A stretch of 64,000 nt of DNA. Origin: Dehalogenimonas formicexedens (GTDB lineage Bacteria > Chloroflexota > Dehalococcoidia > Dehalococcoidales > Dehalococcoidaceae). Below are positions 51,538-60,415 of this stretch, one piece after another (position 1 is the stretch's first letter; every line of letters starts with the position of its first letter). The stretch is from NCBI RefSeq assembly GCF_001953175.1, contig NZ_CP018258.1:524210-588209 (forward strand). The letters run 5' to 3'. The position numbers and the translations under genes were made by a program. The notes under the pieces are model-generated. The model made no database searches. It saw nothing but the letters and a program-made list of their open reading frames with translations, and was not told the DNA's origin.

Positions 51538-52527
51538 TCAAACTGCCGGCACGGGCAGTGGATTTTCGCCCGCTCAACCACTGCCTGCCCCTGCAATACA
51601 GCCATAGCAATGCTCCCCAAATCTGATATCGCGGGCCAATAGCCGATCGAGGTCGAAGGCGAAAATGTCTCCTACGGGTAATCCGAGCGCGAAGTTGAAA
51701 TCACAGTCATAAAGCCGGCCATCGATCCCGACGCTCAAGCGCGACCGGCACAGGGCGCGTTCAATTGACAATTCAATGGCTGACCGGCGCAGGCTATTTT
51801 CAGTATTACGTAGTCTGCCCCGGCGCCGAAGGGAGACGGCATGCCGCCCGATAATCAGGTTGGTCACGGTCAAGATTCCATCAATCATGATGCCAAATTC
51901 GCCCAGCCTACTTTTGAAAAGCTGTTCGAGCTCAATTCTGCCGGAGAGGGTCAGCGGCTGGTCCGAGTTCACAACCAAGATCAGAGCCAATCCACGAGTT
52001 CCGTAGCCGGCCGCGTTCAGCAGCCGCAGGGACTCGATGCTTTTTCGGAAAACCCCGCGCCCCCTGACGGCATCGGTCGGTCCCGCCTCCAAATACGGCA
52101 GGGACGCTAAAATCTCCACCTGGTTGTCAGCGAAAAACTGCGGCAGCGCCAGCTTTGATTCGCCCGTAACCGGATTGCCATCGAGGGTAACAGTCAGATT
52201 ATGACGGACAACCACCTTTTTACCCATCTCCGTGAGCGCACCGACAATCCGTTCGAATCCGGGATGAAGTTCCGGGGCGCCGCCGGTGAGATCCACGGTT
52301 CTGATCTGTTGGAATTTTTCGAGAACCCTAAGGCACTGCTGAATGATGTCATCTGTCATGTGGATTCCGGAGTCTGGCGAAGCCCGGACATGGCAGTGGG
52401 CGCAGCGTTGATTGCAGAGGCTAGTGATATTCAGCCACAGGGAATCGACCGTCTTCGGTGACGGATTTAAGTGCCGTGAGTTCAGCCAATGGACGAACGC
52501 CGTATCCGGTGTATCAAGCCGCAGCAT
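51538..52527 (-). CDS. arsS: Arsenosugar-type radical SAM protein ArsS, probable selenoprotein (in-frame UGA)
   Basis: The radical SAM motif CNQRCAHCHV, DLTGGAPELHPGF and the C-terminal DUF3641-like part fit ArsS, proposed to transfer adenosyl to dimethylarsenate in arsenosugar synthesis. The frame reaches HCYGCIAGAGSG and then TGA (51574-51576). In cysteine forms of the family the text is GCTAGxGSSCGG, so this TGA sits at the Cys site. Reading through gives AGENPLPVPAV before the stop at 51538, making 329 residues with Sec318. A hairpin follows the UGA. Reading it as a plain stop would cut off the last conserved residues. ATG 52527 overlaps the upstream gene by 14 bases. Confidence 0.8.
51542..51559 (-). 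promoter_or_regulatory. Candidate bacterial SECIS hairpin
   Basis: After the UGA and a 14-base spacer the mRNA folds ACTGCC-CGTGCC-GGCAGT. The loop begins 20 bases after the UGA and has G at its second position, fitting the loose bacterial SECIS rules (G among the first two loop bases, 16 to 37 base distance). Confidence 0.55.
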
Positions 52528-53863
52528 AGTCGTGCCCAAAGGTATCTCCGATTTCCGGTTGACGGTTATTCCCGTCCCGGCCAGCCTTCCACATGATCCA
52601 GTCTTCTAAAGTATCTATATCTAGCAGCTCTGGCAGAATTTCGACCGAAAGCCCCGCTGCCCTTATATTACCCTGCATCTGGGCCAAAACCGAGGATGAA
52701 CTCCAGGCGATGTTCTTGAACAAAAAAGGTGAAGACCGTTTCAGGCCAATCAAGTAGAAGCCGCCATCCGGAGACGGGCCAAGCACAACATCTTTTTCCT
52801 CTAAAGCAGCGAACGCGGTCTTTATGTGGCGTGGTCTGAGGTCCGGGATATCGCTGGCGATGATCACTACCATGGCCGCACTTTTGGCAAAAGCCATGTC
52901 GAATCCAGCGGTAAGCCGGACCGCAAGGTCCCCCTCTGGTTGGGCAAGGCTTTCGAATCTGCCGCCCGCCCAAGATGAAATGCGGCCGCAATCGGAGGCT
53001 TCGGCACAATAAAGGTACCTGGCGATAGCATCGGGCAGCGCGGCGGCAGCGCCAAAAAGAGACTCCGCGCAAAAGCGGTAGATTTTTGCCGCGGACTTCT
53101 CACCCACACCTGAAGCTAGTCTGGATTTGACCTTCCCGGGTTCCGGATAACGCACCATCATCATCAGAAAACACTTACTGGCGCGATCGGAGGTACGCTC
53201 GTAGGCGAGGGACAAACCTTTGGGCGCGGCACCGGCCAGATAGTGCAGCGTTAACAGGATGTTTCGAAACGTTTGGCGGCAGATTCCGGTATGCGTGAAC
53301 CGGCGCGCCGATGTGGTCACATATAACGGGAAGAGTATTACCCGGGTCTTACGGTTAGCTTTACGCAAGAATTCAAGGTCCTCAAAAAGAGGCTGATCGG
53401 GAAAACCGCCCAGCTCCATGAAAACGGTGCGGCGGACGGTAATCGATGAATCCCCGAACCGGAACCAGTACGGCCTCACCCCGGAAAGCCGTTCCAATAA
53501 CTTTAGCAGCCAGTGGCGGGAATCGAACTTAAGATGGAACACGCCGATTTCTGTTTGGGGGTCCCGGAAAAAGGCTGCCAACCGGGCAAAGGCGCCTTCG
53601 GGCAAGAAGGTATCGGCATGCAAAAAGACGAGGATATCACCCCCGGCTACCGCTGCGCCGGCATTCATCTGACCGCCGCGGCCAGGCGAAGAGGAAATAA
53701 CTTTAGCGCCCCTGCCGCGGGCAATCTCGGTCGTAGAATCGGTGGAGCCGCTGTCGGCAACGATGATTTCAACGTCCGGACCGAGTTTGCGGACACCATC
53801 TATACACTGACCGATAATGCTTTGTTCGTTCAAAGTTGGGATGATTACGGAGAAAAGGGTCAT
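52514..53863 (-). CDS. Fused arsenosugar-type glycosyltransferases (GT2 family TIGR04283 + TIGR04282/DUF2064)
   Basis: Residues 1-230 are a GT-A family 2 transferase (SVIIPTLNEQSIIGQCI; VADSGSTDST; DILVFLHADTFLP). Residues 235-449 resemble the TIGR04282 family (MVRYPEPGKVKSRLA; IIASDIPDLRP; VVLGPSPDGGFYLIGL). These two families usually occur as separate genes beside ArsS; here they are one polypeptide. ATG 53863 has GGAG 6 bases upstream. Overlap with arsS implies coupling. Confidence 0.85.
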   Translation of the reverse strand: MTLFSVIIPTLNEQSIIGQCIDGVRKLGPDVEIIVADSGSTDSTTEIARGRGAKVISSSPGRGGQMNAGAAVAGGDILVFLHADTFLPEGAFARLAAFFRDPQTEIGVFHLKFDSRHWLLKLLERLSGVRPYWFRFGDSSITVRRTVFMELGGFPDQPLFEDLEFLRKANRKTRVILFPLYVTTSARRFTHTGICRQTFRNILLTLHYLAGAAPKGLSLAYERTSDRASKCFLMMMVRYPEPGKVKSRLASGVGEKSAAKIYRFCAESLFGAAAALPDAIARYLYCAEASDCGRISSWAGGRFESLAQPEGDLAVRLTAGFDMAFAKSAAMVVIIASDIPDLRPRHIKTAFAALEEKDVVLGPSPDGGFYLIGLKRSSPFLFKNIAWSSSSVLAQMQGNIRAAGLSVEILPELLDIDTLEDWIMWKAGRDGNNRQPEIGDTFGHDYAAA

Positions 53864-53994
53864 CCTGCGCTCCATGACTGTATGGAATCCAATGGACCGT
53901 TGCGATTATACCAGCGTCTTAAATTTTGCCCAACTGTTCAGCCTGAATTACAATCGGAACTGTGATACCTGATAAGATTGCATGCGGTGATCAG

Positions 53995-56139
53995 ATGAAT
54001 GAAAAAAGGCGTTCGCTGGAATCTCTCCTCAAACCCAGGTCCGTTGCCGTAATCGGGGCGTCACGGCATGATGGGAGTCTTGGAAAAAAAATCTTCGATA
54101 ATTTACTGGAAAGCTCATTTAAAGGTCCGGTATTTCCAATCAACCCTAATGCCAAAGAAATAGCGTCGATCAAGGCGTATCCGTCGATTTTCGATGTTCC
54201 AGAACCGGTCGAACTGGCGGTAATCGCCGTGCCGGCTGAATTCGTTCTTGAAGCGGCTGAGCAATGCGGCTTGAAAGGGGTTAAGTCCCTGGTGGTGATA
54301 TCTGCCGGATTCGCCGAAAACGGCAAGGAAGGCGTCAACCGGCAGCGGGACCTGGCATCCATCTGTCGCCACCACGGGATGAGGCTGGTCGGACCAAACT
54401 GTATGGGGGTTTTGAATACCGACCCCGACGTTTCCCTCAATGCCACCTTCAGCCACGTCTTTCCACCTCGGGGAGACATAGCCATGGCAACCCAGAGCGG
54501 GGCACTGGGACTGGTGATACTGGAGTATGCTAAAAACCTCAATATCGGGCTCTCGACCTTTGCCAGCGTGGGCAACCGGGCGGACGTATCCTCAAACGAC
54601 CTTATGGAGTACTGGCGGGATGATCCTGACACCTCGGTCATCATGCTTTACCTGGAATCGTTCGGCAATCCCAGGAAATTTGCCCGGCTGGCCAGATCGA
54701 TTTCACCCCACAAACCGATAGTCGCCGTCAAGAGCGGGAGAACGGCGCAGGGATCCAAGGCGGCAGCCTCTCACACCGGGGCGCTGGCAACGGTCGACGT
54801 AGCGGTTGACGCTTTATTTGCCCAGACCGGGATAATCAGGGTGGACGATCTGGAACAGCTTTTCGACGTTTCGGACGTCCTTTCGAGGCAGCCCCTTCCC
54901 AAAGGTAACCGGATAGCTATTTTGACCAACGGCGGCGGCCCGGGTGCGCTGGCCGCCGATGCCTGTTCGGCGGCGGGGCTTGAGTTGACTCACCTTTCGG
55001 CCGAAACAGTGGCTGGGCTCAGGGCATTATTGCCGGTACGGGCATCACTGGGAAACCCGATAGACATCACCGATGTCGGGGCGGCGGAGTATCGGGGTGC
55101 GCTATCTTTGTTGGCGGGTGATAACAATATAGATTCGGTCATCGTTATCTTCATCCCCCCGGTTTTCGCCTGCCCTGAAGAAGTGGCGACGGTGATCAGG
55201 GATCTGGCTCCGGAATTCCGCCGGCGCGGCAAACCCCTGATCGCTTCGTTCATGGGGCAGCGAGGGTGCGTGCCAGGCACAACCTTACCGGCGGGGACGG
55301 CCGGGGTACCGTCGTTCGCGTTTCCTGAAGCTGCTGTCCATGCTCTGGCGAAGGCACTGGAGTATAGCCGACAAAGGCAGAAACCGAAGGGAACAGCGCC
55401 TGAGTTTCTCGATATCGACCGGGAACGGGCTAAGAAGATCATTGATTCCGCTCTAGACGGATGGCTTGAACCTGATACCGCATTTTCGCTGCTCCAGGCC
55501 TATGGCATAATGACCCAGGAAATCCGTGCCGCAGAAAACCTTGAGCGGGCTATCGATGCGGCGCAAGAGATCGGCTTTCCTGTTGCCCTTAAAATCGATT
55601 CCACTGCTATCTTGCACAAAACGGAAGCAGGCGGCGTCTCTTTGGAGATCGGGTCACCCGAAGAGCTTAAGCAAGCGTATGACGACATGATGGAGAAAAT
55701 GCGAATTGCCGGGCTTATAAAAGGCATCAGGGGGGTCTATGTTCAAAAGATGGCGGAGACAGGCACCGAAGTTATCGCCGGAATCAACCACGACGCAATA
55801 TTCGGGCCGCTGATACTTTTCGGGTTGGGCGGTATTTACACAGAATTGTTTCAGGATTCGACAGTCAGGATTACCCCTTTGACGGATGCGGATGCAAAGG
55901 AAATGGTCCGTTCGGTCAAGGCCTACAGGCTTCTGGAGGGATTTCGCGGGGCGCCTCCCGCGGATGTACCTGCAATCGAGGAATTATTACTCAGGTTATC
56001 GGCGCTGGTGGAGGATGTGCCACGGATAAAAGAAATGGACTTGAACCCCGTCAGGGTTTTTGGAGAGGGACGCGGCTATGCGGTGCTCGACGCTAGAATT
56101 CGATTAGGCTCGACGGAAAGGCTCGCCCTGCCTAAATGA
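53995..56139 (+). CDS. ADP-forming acyl-CoA (acetate-CoA) synthetase, alpha-beta fusion
   Basis: 714 residues. The CoA-binding domain (SVAVIGASRHDGSLGKKIF), succinyl-CoA-ligase-like domain with the phospho-His region (KSGRTAQGSKAAASHTGAL) and C-terminal ATP-grasp (GFPVALKIDSTAILHKTEAG; MDLNPVRVF) are all present. It would make ATP from acyl-CoA or form acyl-CoA. The ATG at 53995 has GGTGATC before it. A palindromic terminator follows. Confidence 0.93.
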   Translation: MNEKRRSLESLLKPRSVAVIGASRHDGSLGKKIFDNLLESSFKGPVFPINPNAKEIASIKAYPSIFDVPEPVELAVIAVPAEFVLEAAEQCGLKGVKSLVVISAGFAENGKEGVNRQRDLASICRHHGMRLVGPNCMGVLNTDPDVSLNATFSHVFPPRGDIAMATQSGALGLVILEYAKNLNIGLSTFASVGNRADVSSNDLMEYWRDDPDTSVIMLYLESFGNPRKFARLARSISPHKPIVAVKSGRTAQGSKAAASHTGALATVDVAVDALFAQTGIIRVDDLEQLFDVSDVLSRQPLPKGNRIAILTNGGGPGALAADACSAAGLELTHLSAETVAGLRALLPVRASLGNPIDITDVGAAEYRGALSLLAGDNNIDSVIVIFIPPVFACPEEVATVIRDLAPEFRRRGKPLIASFMGQRGCVPGTTLPAGTAGVPSFAFPEAAVHALAKALEYSRQRQKPKGTAPEFLDIDRERAKKIIDSALDGWLEPDTAFSLLQAYGIMTQEIRAAENLERAIDAAQEIGFPVALKIDSTAILHKTEAGGVSLEIGSPEELKQAYDDMMEKMRIAGLIKGIRGVYVQKMAETGTEVIAGINHDAIFGPLILFGLGGIYTELFQDSTVRITPLTDADAKEMVRSVKAYRLLEGFRGAPPADVPAIEELLLRLSALVEDVPRIKEMDLNPVRVFGEGRGYAVLDARIRLGSTERLALPK

Positions 56140-56254
56140 AAAAGAAAGCTGTACAGATCGGCGACCTGATTTAACAAAGGCAAATTTGGCTTAATCTGGC
56201 AGACTTAATACTTCAATCGAGTGAACCAGGATGCTGGCCTGTATACTGAAACAA

Positions 56255-56282
56255 AAAAGCCTGGAATTTATTCCAGGCTTTT
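56255..56282. terminator. Bidirectional terminator
   Basis: AAAAGCCTGGAA-TTTA-TTCCAGGCTTTT, between convergent acyl-CoA synthetase and the AT-hook-like gene; T runs exist on both strands. Confidence 0.88.
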
Positions 56283-56302
56283 GACAGATTTGTTGAAATT
56301 TA

Positions 56303-56713
56303 TTAGATGGCGGCAGGCTCAGCGTATTTCATACCGCGCCCGGCGCCGCTAGAGGCGAGTTTACCGGCGGCGATGGCATTCTTGAGCGCTTTGCGGATCT
56401 TGTTATCTGAGCAACCCGGGTCTATGGCGGTCATTTCGGATTTGATGGCTCCGAAGCCGCGTTCCTGACCGAAAAAACCTGCTGCGGTTAAATCAGCCAC
56501 GATCTTGTCACAGGAAACCTTTTTCTTCCGGACTGGTTTTCCAGCCTTGGGGGGCCGGCCGGGGCCCCGCCTGGCGGCGGGTTTTTCAACGGCGGTCTGA
56601 ACCGCGGCACCTCCCGGGGCGTATTTGGCGATGTATTTTTCAACAAATTCGATAGGACCCTCGAGTTCAATCACGCCTTCTTTCAAGTCAATGAACACTC
56701 TGGCTTCAGTCAT
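56303..56713 (-). CDS. AT-hook-like hypothetical protein
   Basis: 136 residues, no assigned family. An N-terminal beta segment (RVFIDLKEGVIELEGPIEFV) leads to a basic linker with an AT-hook core RRGPGRPPKAGKPVRKKK at about residues 48-65, then a helical, winged-helix-like end (CDKIVADLTAAGFFGQERGF; CSDNKIRKALKNAI). Likely a DNA-binding protein. It has its own strong promoter. Confidence 0.65.
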   Translation of the reverse strand: MTEARVFIDLKEGVIELEGPIEFVEKYIAKYAPGGAAVQTAVEKPAARRGPGRPPKAGKPVRKKKVSCDKIVADLTAAGFFGQERGFGAIKSEMTAIDPGCSDNKIRKALKNAIAAGKLASSGAGRGMKYAEPAAI

Positions 56714-56748
56714 ATTTACTCCTTAAACAATTACTAACTTCAGAATAT

Positions 56749-56778
56749 ATTATAACCAATTATTTAAATAAATGTAAA
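56749..56778 (-). promoter_or_regulatory. Promoter of the AT-hook-like gene
   Basis: Leftward TTTACA (56773-56778) and perfect TATAAT (56749-56754), spacer 18, in very AT-rich DNA. The remaining gap to 57018 is AT-rich with no gene seen. Confidence 0.6.
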
Positions 56779-57018
56779 GAGGAATATATAAGATAAGATC
56801 AAAAATGGTAAAGCCGAAATTATCTTTTCGCAAAACAAGCTCAAACGTATCTCATTCGAATATTTTGTGGCCGCGACAATAAACCCGGAAACCCTCCCGG
56901 AACAATGATAATTATTTCTGAAAGTGTAGATTTGTTTTGATTATATTACTGAATAATGGCGTAATAAAACGATACAAATTATTGCCGAATAACAAGGCGA
57001 ACATTGTTAAACCTTCTT

Positions 57019-57047
57019 TTGACTTAAGCCTGCCGGCAATATATCCT
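57019..57047 (+). promoter_or_regulatory. Possible promoter of rubredoxin-kor unit
   Basis: TTGACT (57019-57024) and TATCCT (57042-57047), spacer 17; AGGAGG follows near 57057 with the rubredoxin ATG at 57070. Confidence 0.4.
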
Positions 57048-57069
57048 GAGAAAAAGGAGGGTTGCCAAG

Positions 57070-57228
57070 ATGACCAAATATCGATGCACAATCTGCGGAT
57101 ATACGTATGATCCCGCCGCCGGTGATCCCGATGGCGGCATAAAGCCGGGTACGCCCTTTGAGGATATACCGGATAGCTGGGCTTGTCCGGTGTGTGGCGC
57201 TACCAAGGACCTGTTCGTCAAGGCGTAA
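57070..57228 (+). CDS. Rubredoxin
   Basis: A 52-residue one-electron iron carrier. [20 protein letters not shown] and [15 protein letters not shown] carry the two CxxC-G knuckles that hold one iron. AGGAGG lies upstream. It is followed 30 bases later by korA, so it may serve as carrier in the same redox route or in oxygen defence. Confidence 0.95.
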   Translation: MTKYRCTICGYTYDPAAGDPDGGIKPGTPFEDIPDSWACPVCGATKDLFVKA

Positions 57229-57258
57229 TCGGAGTTTCATCTTGCGACTGGAGGCGAA

Positions 57259-58989
57259 ATGGTTGTTGATCTGAATATATTGATCGGCGGGGAGGCGGGA
57301 CAGGGGGTTCAATCAATAGGATCTGTTGTCGCCCGAACCATGTTGCGCGGCGGCTACGAAATATTTGCCGATCAGGATTTTGAATCCAGGATTCGCGGCG
57401 GACATTCCTTTACCAGGGTTAGGGTAAGCGGGCACCCTGTAGCTTCGGCAATTGACCCTATCGATATCCTGGTGGCTCTGAATGCCGAGACGGTAGAAAT
57501 TCATCGGAAAGATCTGCAGCCGGGAGGAGTTATTATTTATGACGGCGCAAAGACGGGCTTAAAACCACAGAACTCCATCATCGCCCTCGACATTCCTCTC
57601 GAAACAATCGCTGCCGACACTTCCGGCAACGTCCTGATGAGCAATACGGTTGCAGCAGCGGCAACGCTCGGTTTGCTGGGGTACAGTTTCGATGTCTTGG
57701 CCGATGTCCTCCGCCAGGAATACGGACGCCATGGTGTCAAGATGGTGGATGACAATATCAAAGCCGGACAAGCCGGGTATGACTTCGGGACTGTCAACCG
57801 GCCTGCCGGCTTCCAACTTCGCCTCAAAGAAGGCAAGCCTTCAGGCAAGATGCTGGTTACCGGGCATGAGGCGTTGGCTTTGGGCGTTCTGGCCGCGGGA
57901 TGTAAATTTGTAGCCGGTTACCCCATGACGCCGACGACTCCGATACTTGAATTTCTGGCCTCCAGGGGTCGCGAATTTGGCCTCCACGTCATCCAGGCGG
58001 AAGACGAGATATCAGCTGCCAACATGGTTGTGGGGGCGGCATATGCGGGGGTTCGGGCGATGACGGGGACCTCCGGAGGCGGTTTTTGCTTGATGGTAGA
58101 AGCCCTCTCATTGGCAGGAATGACCGAAACGCCGATGGTGGTCGTTTTGGGACAGCGTTCAGGCCCGTCTACAGGACTGCCGACGAGAACCGAGCAGGGA
58201 GATCTACTATTTGCCCTTCATGCCGGGCAGGGTGAGTTTCCCAGGGCTATCCTGGCTCCCGTCGATGCCGAAGGGGCGTTTTGGGCCGCCGTTAAAGCGT
58301 TTAACCTGGCTGAAAAGTACCAGACTCCCGTGTTGATTATGACCGATCATGATTTGGGCAATTCCTCATACCTGATGACAAAACCGGATTTATCGAAAGT
58401 CGTTATCGACAGAGGTGATATCCTTTCTGATGAAGAAGCGGAGAAAGCTGAAGACTACCGGCGGTATGCCTTCACCAAAGCCGGTATTTCGCCGAGGGCG
58501 TTCCCGGGACAAGGTAAAGCCCTGGTTGTCGCCGACTCCGATGAACATAACGAACGGGGTCACATCGTCGAGGCCGGAGAAGAGCGGGTCAAGATGATGG
58601 ACAAACGCATGCGCAAAAACACAGGTCTTGCGAAAGAGATCGAAGGGCCGACTATCCGGCGCCGGGAAAATGCCAAGTTGAATCTTATTGGCTGGGGAAG
58701 CACGGCGGGCGCTATCGCCGAGGCGGGCGGAATTCTCGAAACCATGGGGGTCAATGCATCCGTGGTTCAGTTCAATGAGCTTTGGCCATTCCCGGCTGAA
58801 GCAGTGACCAAGGTTCTCGGGGGAGCAAATAAGAACATCGTTATCGAGAACAACTATACCGGACAATTGGAAAAACTGATTCGGTCAGAGACCGGTATTG
58901 CGGCTGACGCACGGATTCACAAATACGATGGCCGGGCTTTCACCGCAGAGTATATCGTTAACGCCCTGAAAGAGGAGGGCTTGCTGTGA
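57259..58989 (+). CDS. korA: 2-oxoacid:ferredoxin oxidoreductase, gamma-alpha fusion subunit
   Basis: 576 residues. The gamma domain (LIGGEAGQGVQSIGSVVART; SRIRGGHSF) is fused ahead of the alpha domain (KFVAGYPMTPTTPILEFLAS; MTGTSGGGFCLMVEAL). With KorB it cleaves a 2-oxoacid, most likely 2-oxoglutarate or its reverse carboxylation, using TPP and ferredoxin. Substrate is inferred from fusion type. It overlaps korB by 4 bases. Confidence 0.92.
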   Translation: MVVDLNILIGGEAGQGVQSIGSVVARTMLRGGYEIFADQDFESRIRGGHSFTRVRVSGHPVASAIDPIDILVALNAETVEIHRKDLQPGGVIIYDGAKTGLKPQNSIIALDIPLETIAADTSGNVLMSNTVAAAATLGLLGYSFDVLADVLRQEYGRHGVKMVDDNIKAGQAGYDFGTVNRPAGFQLRLKEGKPSGKMLVTGHEALALGVLAAGCKFVAGYPMTPTTPILEFLASRGREFGLHVIQAEDEISAANMVVGAAYAGVRAMTGTSGGGFCLMVEALSLAGMTETPMVVVLGQRSGPSTGLPTRTEQGDLLFALHAGQGEFPRAILAPVDAEGAFWAAVKAFNLAEKYQTPVLIMTDHDLGNSSYLMTKPDLSKVVIDRGDILSDEEAEKAEDYRRYAFTKAGISPRAFPGQGKALVVADSDEHNERGHIVEAGEERVKMMDKRMRKNTGLAKEIEGPTIRRRENAKLNLIGWGSTAGAIAEAGGILETMGVNASVVQFNELWPFPAEAVTKVLGGANKNIVIENNYTGQLEKLIRSETGIAADARIHKYDGRAFTAEYIVNALKEEGLL

Positions 58990-59855
58990 ATACCCGGGTG
59001 AAAGTTGACATAAAGGAATATGCTCCTGGTTCGGAAAGCGCCTGGTGCCCGGGTTGCGGGAATTTTGGAATTTTACGCTCAGTGAACAAAGCTCTGGTCG
59101 GTTTGGGTCTGCACCCGCATCAGGTGTTGCTCGTATCGGGGATCGGGCAGTCGGGCAAGATGCCGCATTATACGACGGCTAACGTGTTCAACGGGCTTCA
59201 TGGCAGGCCGATGCCCGCCGCGATCGGGGCAAAAATGGCTAATCGTGAACTCAACGTCCTTGTCATCTCCGGCGATGGCGATGGCTACGGCGAGGGCGGC
59301 AACCATTTTATGCATGCTATGAACCGCAATCCCGATCTGACTTATCTGGTGCACAATAACCAGGTTTACGGTTTGACCAAGGGCCAGGTATCGCCAACCA
59401 CCGACGCGGGAGTCACCAGCAAACTTAACCCCGAGGGCGCCTTTCACGCGCTTAGACCGTTGGCGGTAGCGGTGGCGTGTGATTGCTCGTTCGTGGCGCG
59501 CGGGTTTGCCGGCGAAATTGATCACCTGGCGCAGTTGATCGAACAAGGAGTGAGGCATAAGGGCTTCGCCCTCATCGAGGTGCTCCAACCATGCGTGAGC
59601 TTCAATAAAAAGAACACCTATGAGTGGTACCAGGACAGGGTTTACAAGCTAGGGGAAACCAAATACGACCCCACTGATTCGGCTGCCGCGTTTCAGAAAG
59701 CGCTCGAATGGGGTGACCGAATACCGATAGGGGTCATTTATAAACACGAGCGTGAGATATTTGAAGATTATGTAGGTGTCAGCCAGCAGACTCCGTTGGT
59801 TAGACAATCTATCGATCCTCTGGCTGTCGAGAAGTTGTTCGAAGCTTTTACCTGA
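58986..59855 (+). CDS. korB: 2-oxoacid:ferredoxin oxidoreductase beta subunit
   Basis: 289 residues, TPP-binding. WCPGCGNFGIL, VSGIGQSGKMPHY, VISGDGDGYGEGGNHF and NNQVYGLTKGQVSPTT are the beta-subunit hallmarks. GTG start overlapping the korA stop as GTGA. No delta ferredoxin subunit is nearby. Confidence 0.94.
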   Translation: MNTRVKVDIKEYAPGSESAWCPGCGNFGILRSVNKALVGLGLHPHQVLLVSGIGQSGKMPHYTTANVFNGLHGRPMPAAIGAKMANRELNVLVISGDGDGYGEGGNHFMHAMNRNPDLTYLVHNNQVYGLTKGQVSPTTDAGVTSKLNPEGAFHALRPLAVAVACDCSFVARGFAGEIDHLAQLIEQGVRHKGFALIEVLQPCVSFNKKNTYEWYQDRVYKLGETKYDPTDSAAAFQKALEWGDRIPIGVIYKHEREIFEDYVGVSQQTPLVRQSIDPLAVEKLFEAFT

Positions 59856-59916
59856 TTCTCCAAAGATTGACAATAGGTATTGAATATTCGAAAATGCCGC
59901 ATCAAGGAGTAATTTG

Positions 59917-60330
59917 ATGCGGGTAACCAAGACCGAGAAAGAAATTCTCTCCAAATATAAGACGGTCGCCGTTGTCGGGGCATCGCCTGATCCAGAGCGC
60001 CATTCCAACGCGGTCATGGCCTATTTGATCGCCTCGGGATACAAGGTTATTCCGATCAATCCGACGGTTGAATCCGTCCTGGGGAGAAAAACCTATCCGG
60101 ATTTGCCCTCGGTACCAGAGAAGATAGAGGTGGTGGATGTATTCCGGGCGTCAGACAAGGTGATGCCTACAGTTGATGAAGCGATAGGCATCGGAGCCAA
60201 AGTCGTTTGGTTTCAAGAAGGCGTGATCAATGAGGAAGCGGCGGAAAAAGCCAGGCAGGCCGGCTTGATCGTCATCATGGACAAATGCATCGCCAAGGCT
60301 CATGCCGCTTTCACCGGCGCCACCCACTAA
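59917..60330 (+). CDS. CoA-binding domain protein (YccU-like)
   Basis: 137-residue Rossmann protein: VAVVGASPDPERHSNAVMAY and VIPINPTVESVLGRKTYPDL, then VVWFQEGVINEEAAEKARQA. The family binds CoA and has no proven reaction. ATG 59917 has GGAG 8 bases upstream. It lies 60 bases after korB. Confidence 0.88.
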   Translation: MRVTKTEKEILSKYKTVAVVGASPDPERHSNAVMAYLIASGYKVIPINPTVESVLGRKTYPDLPSVPEKIEVVDVFRASDKVMPTVDEAIGIGAKVVWFQEGVINEEAAEKARQAGLIVIMDKCIAKAHAAFTGATH

Positions 60331-60363
60331 GCGATCTTTTTTATCCTTTCAACGATTAAAGAA

Positions 60364-60395
60364 AAAGGTCGATGGCTTTTAAGCCATCGACCTTT
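60364..60395. terminator. Bidirectional terminator
   Basis: Fifteen-base arms AAAGGTCGATGGCTT / AAGCCATCGACCTTT almost without a loop, between the convergent CoA-binding and ccsA genes. On the leftward strand a T-rich run follows. Confidence 0.85.
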
Positions 60396-60415
60396 GATAT
60401 TTTGGACGGGGAGGA

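Noticed and set aside
51574-51576. Plain stop or frameshift at the end of arsS
   Set aside because: The frame before and after the TGA is intact and the family Cys maps onto the TGA, so a selenocysteine codon explains it better than an error or natural end.
51435-51626. 63-codon plus-strand frame beside arsS
   Set aside because: It overlaps the conserved ArsS C-terminus and the UGA/SECIS region and has no family features or ribosome site.
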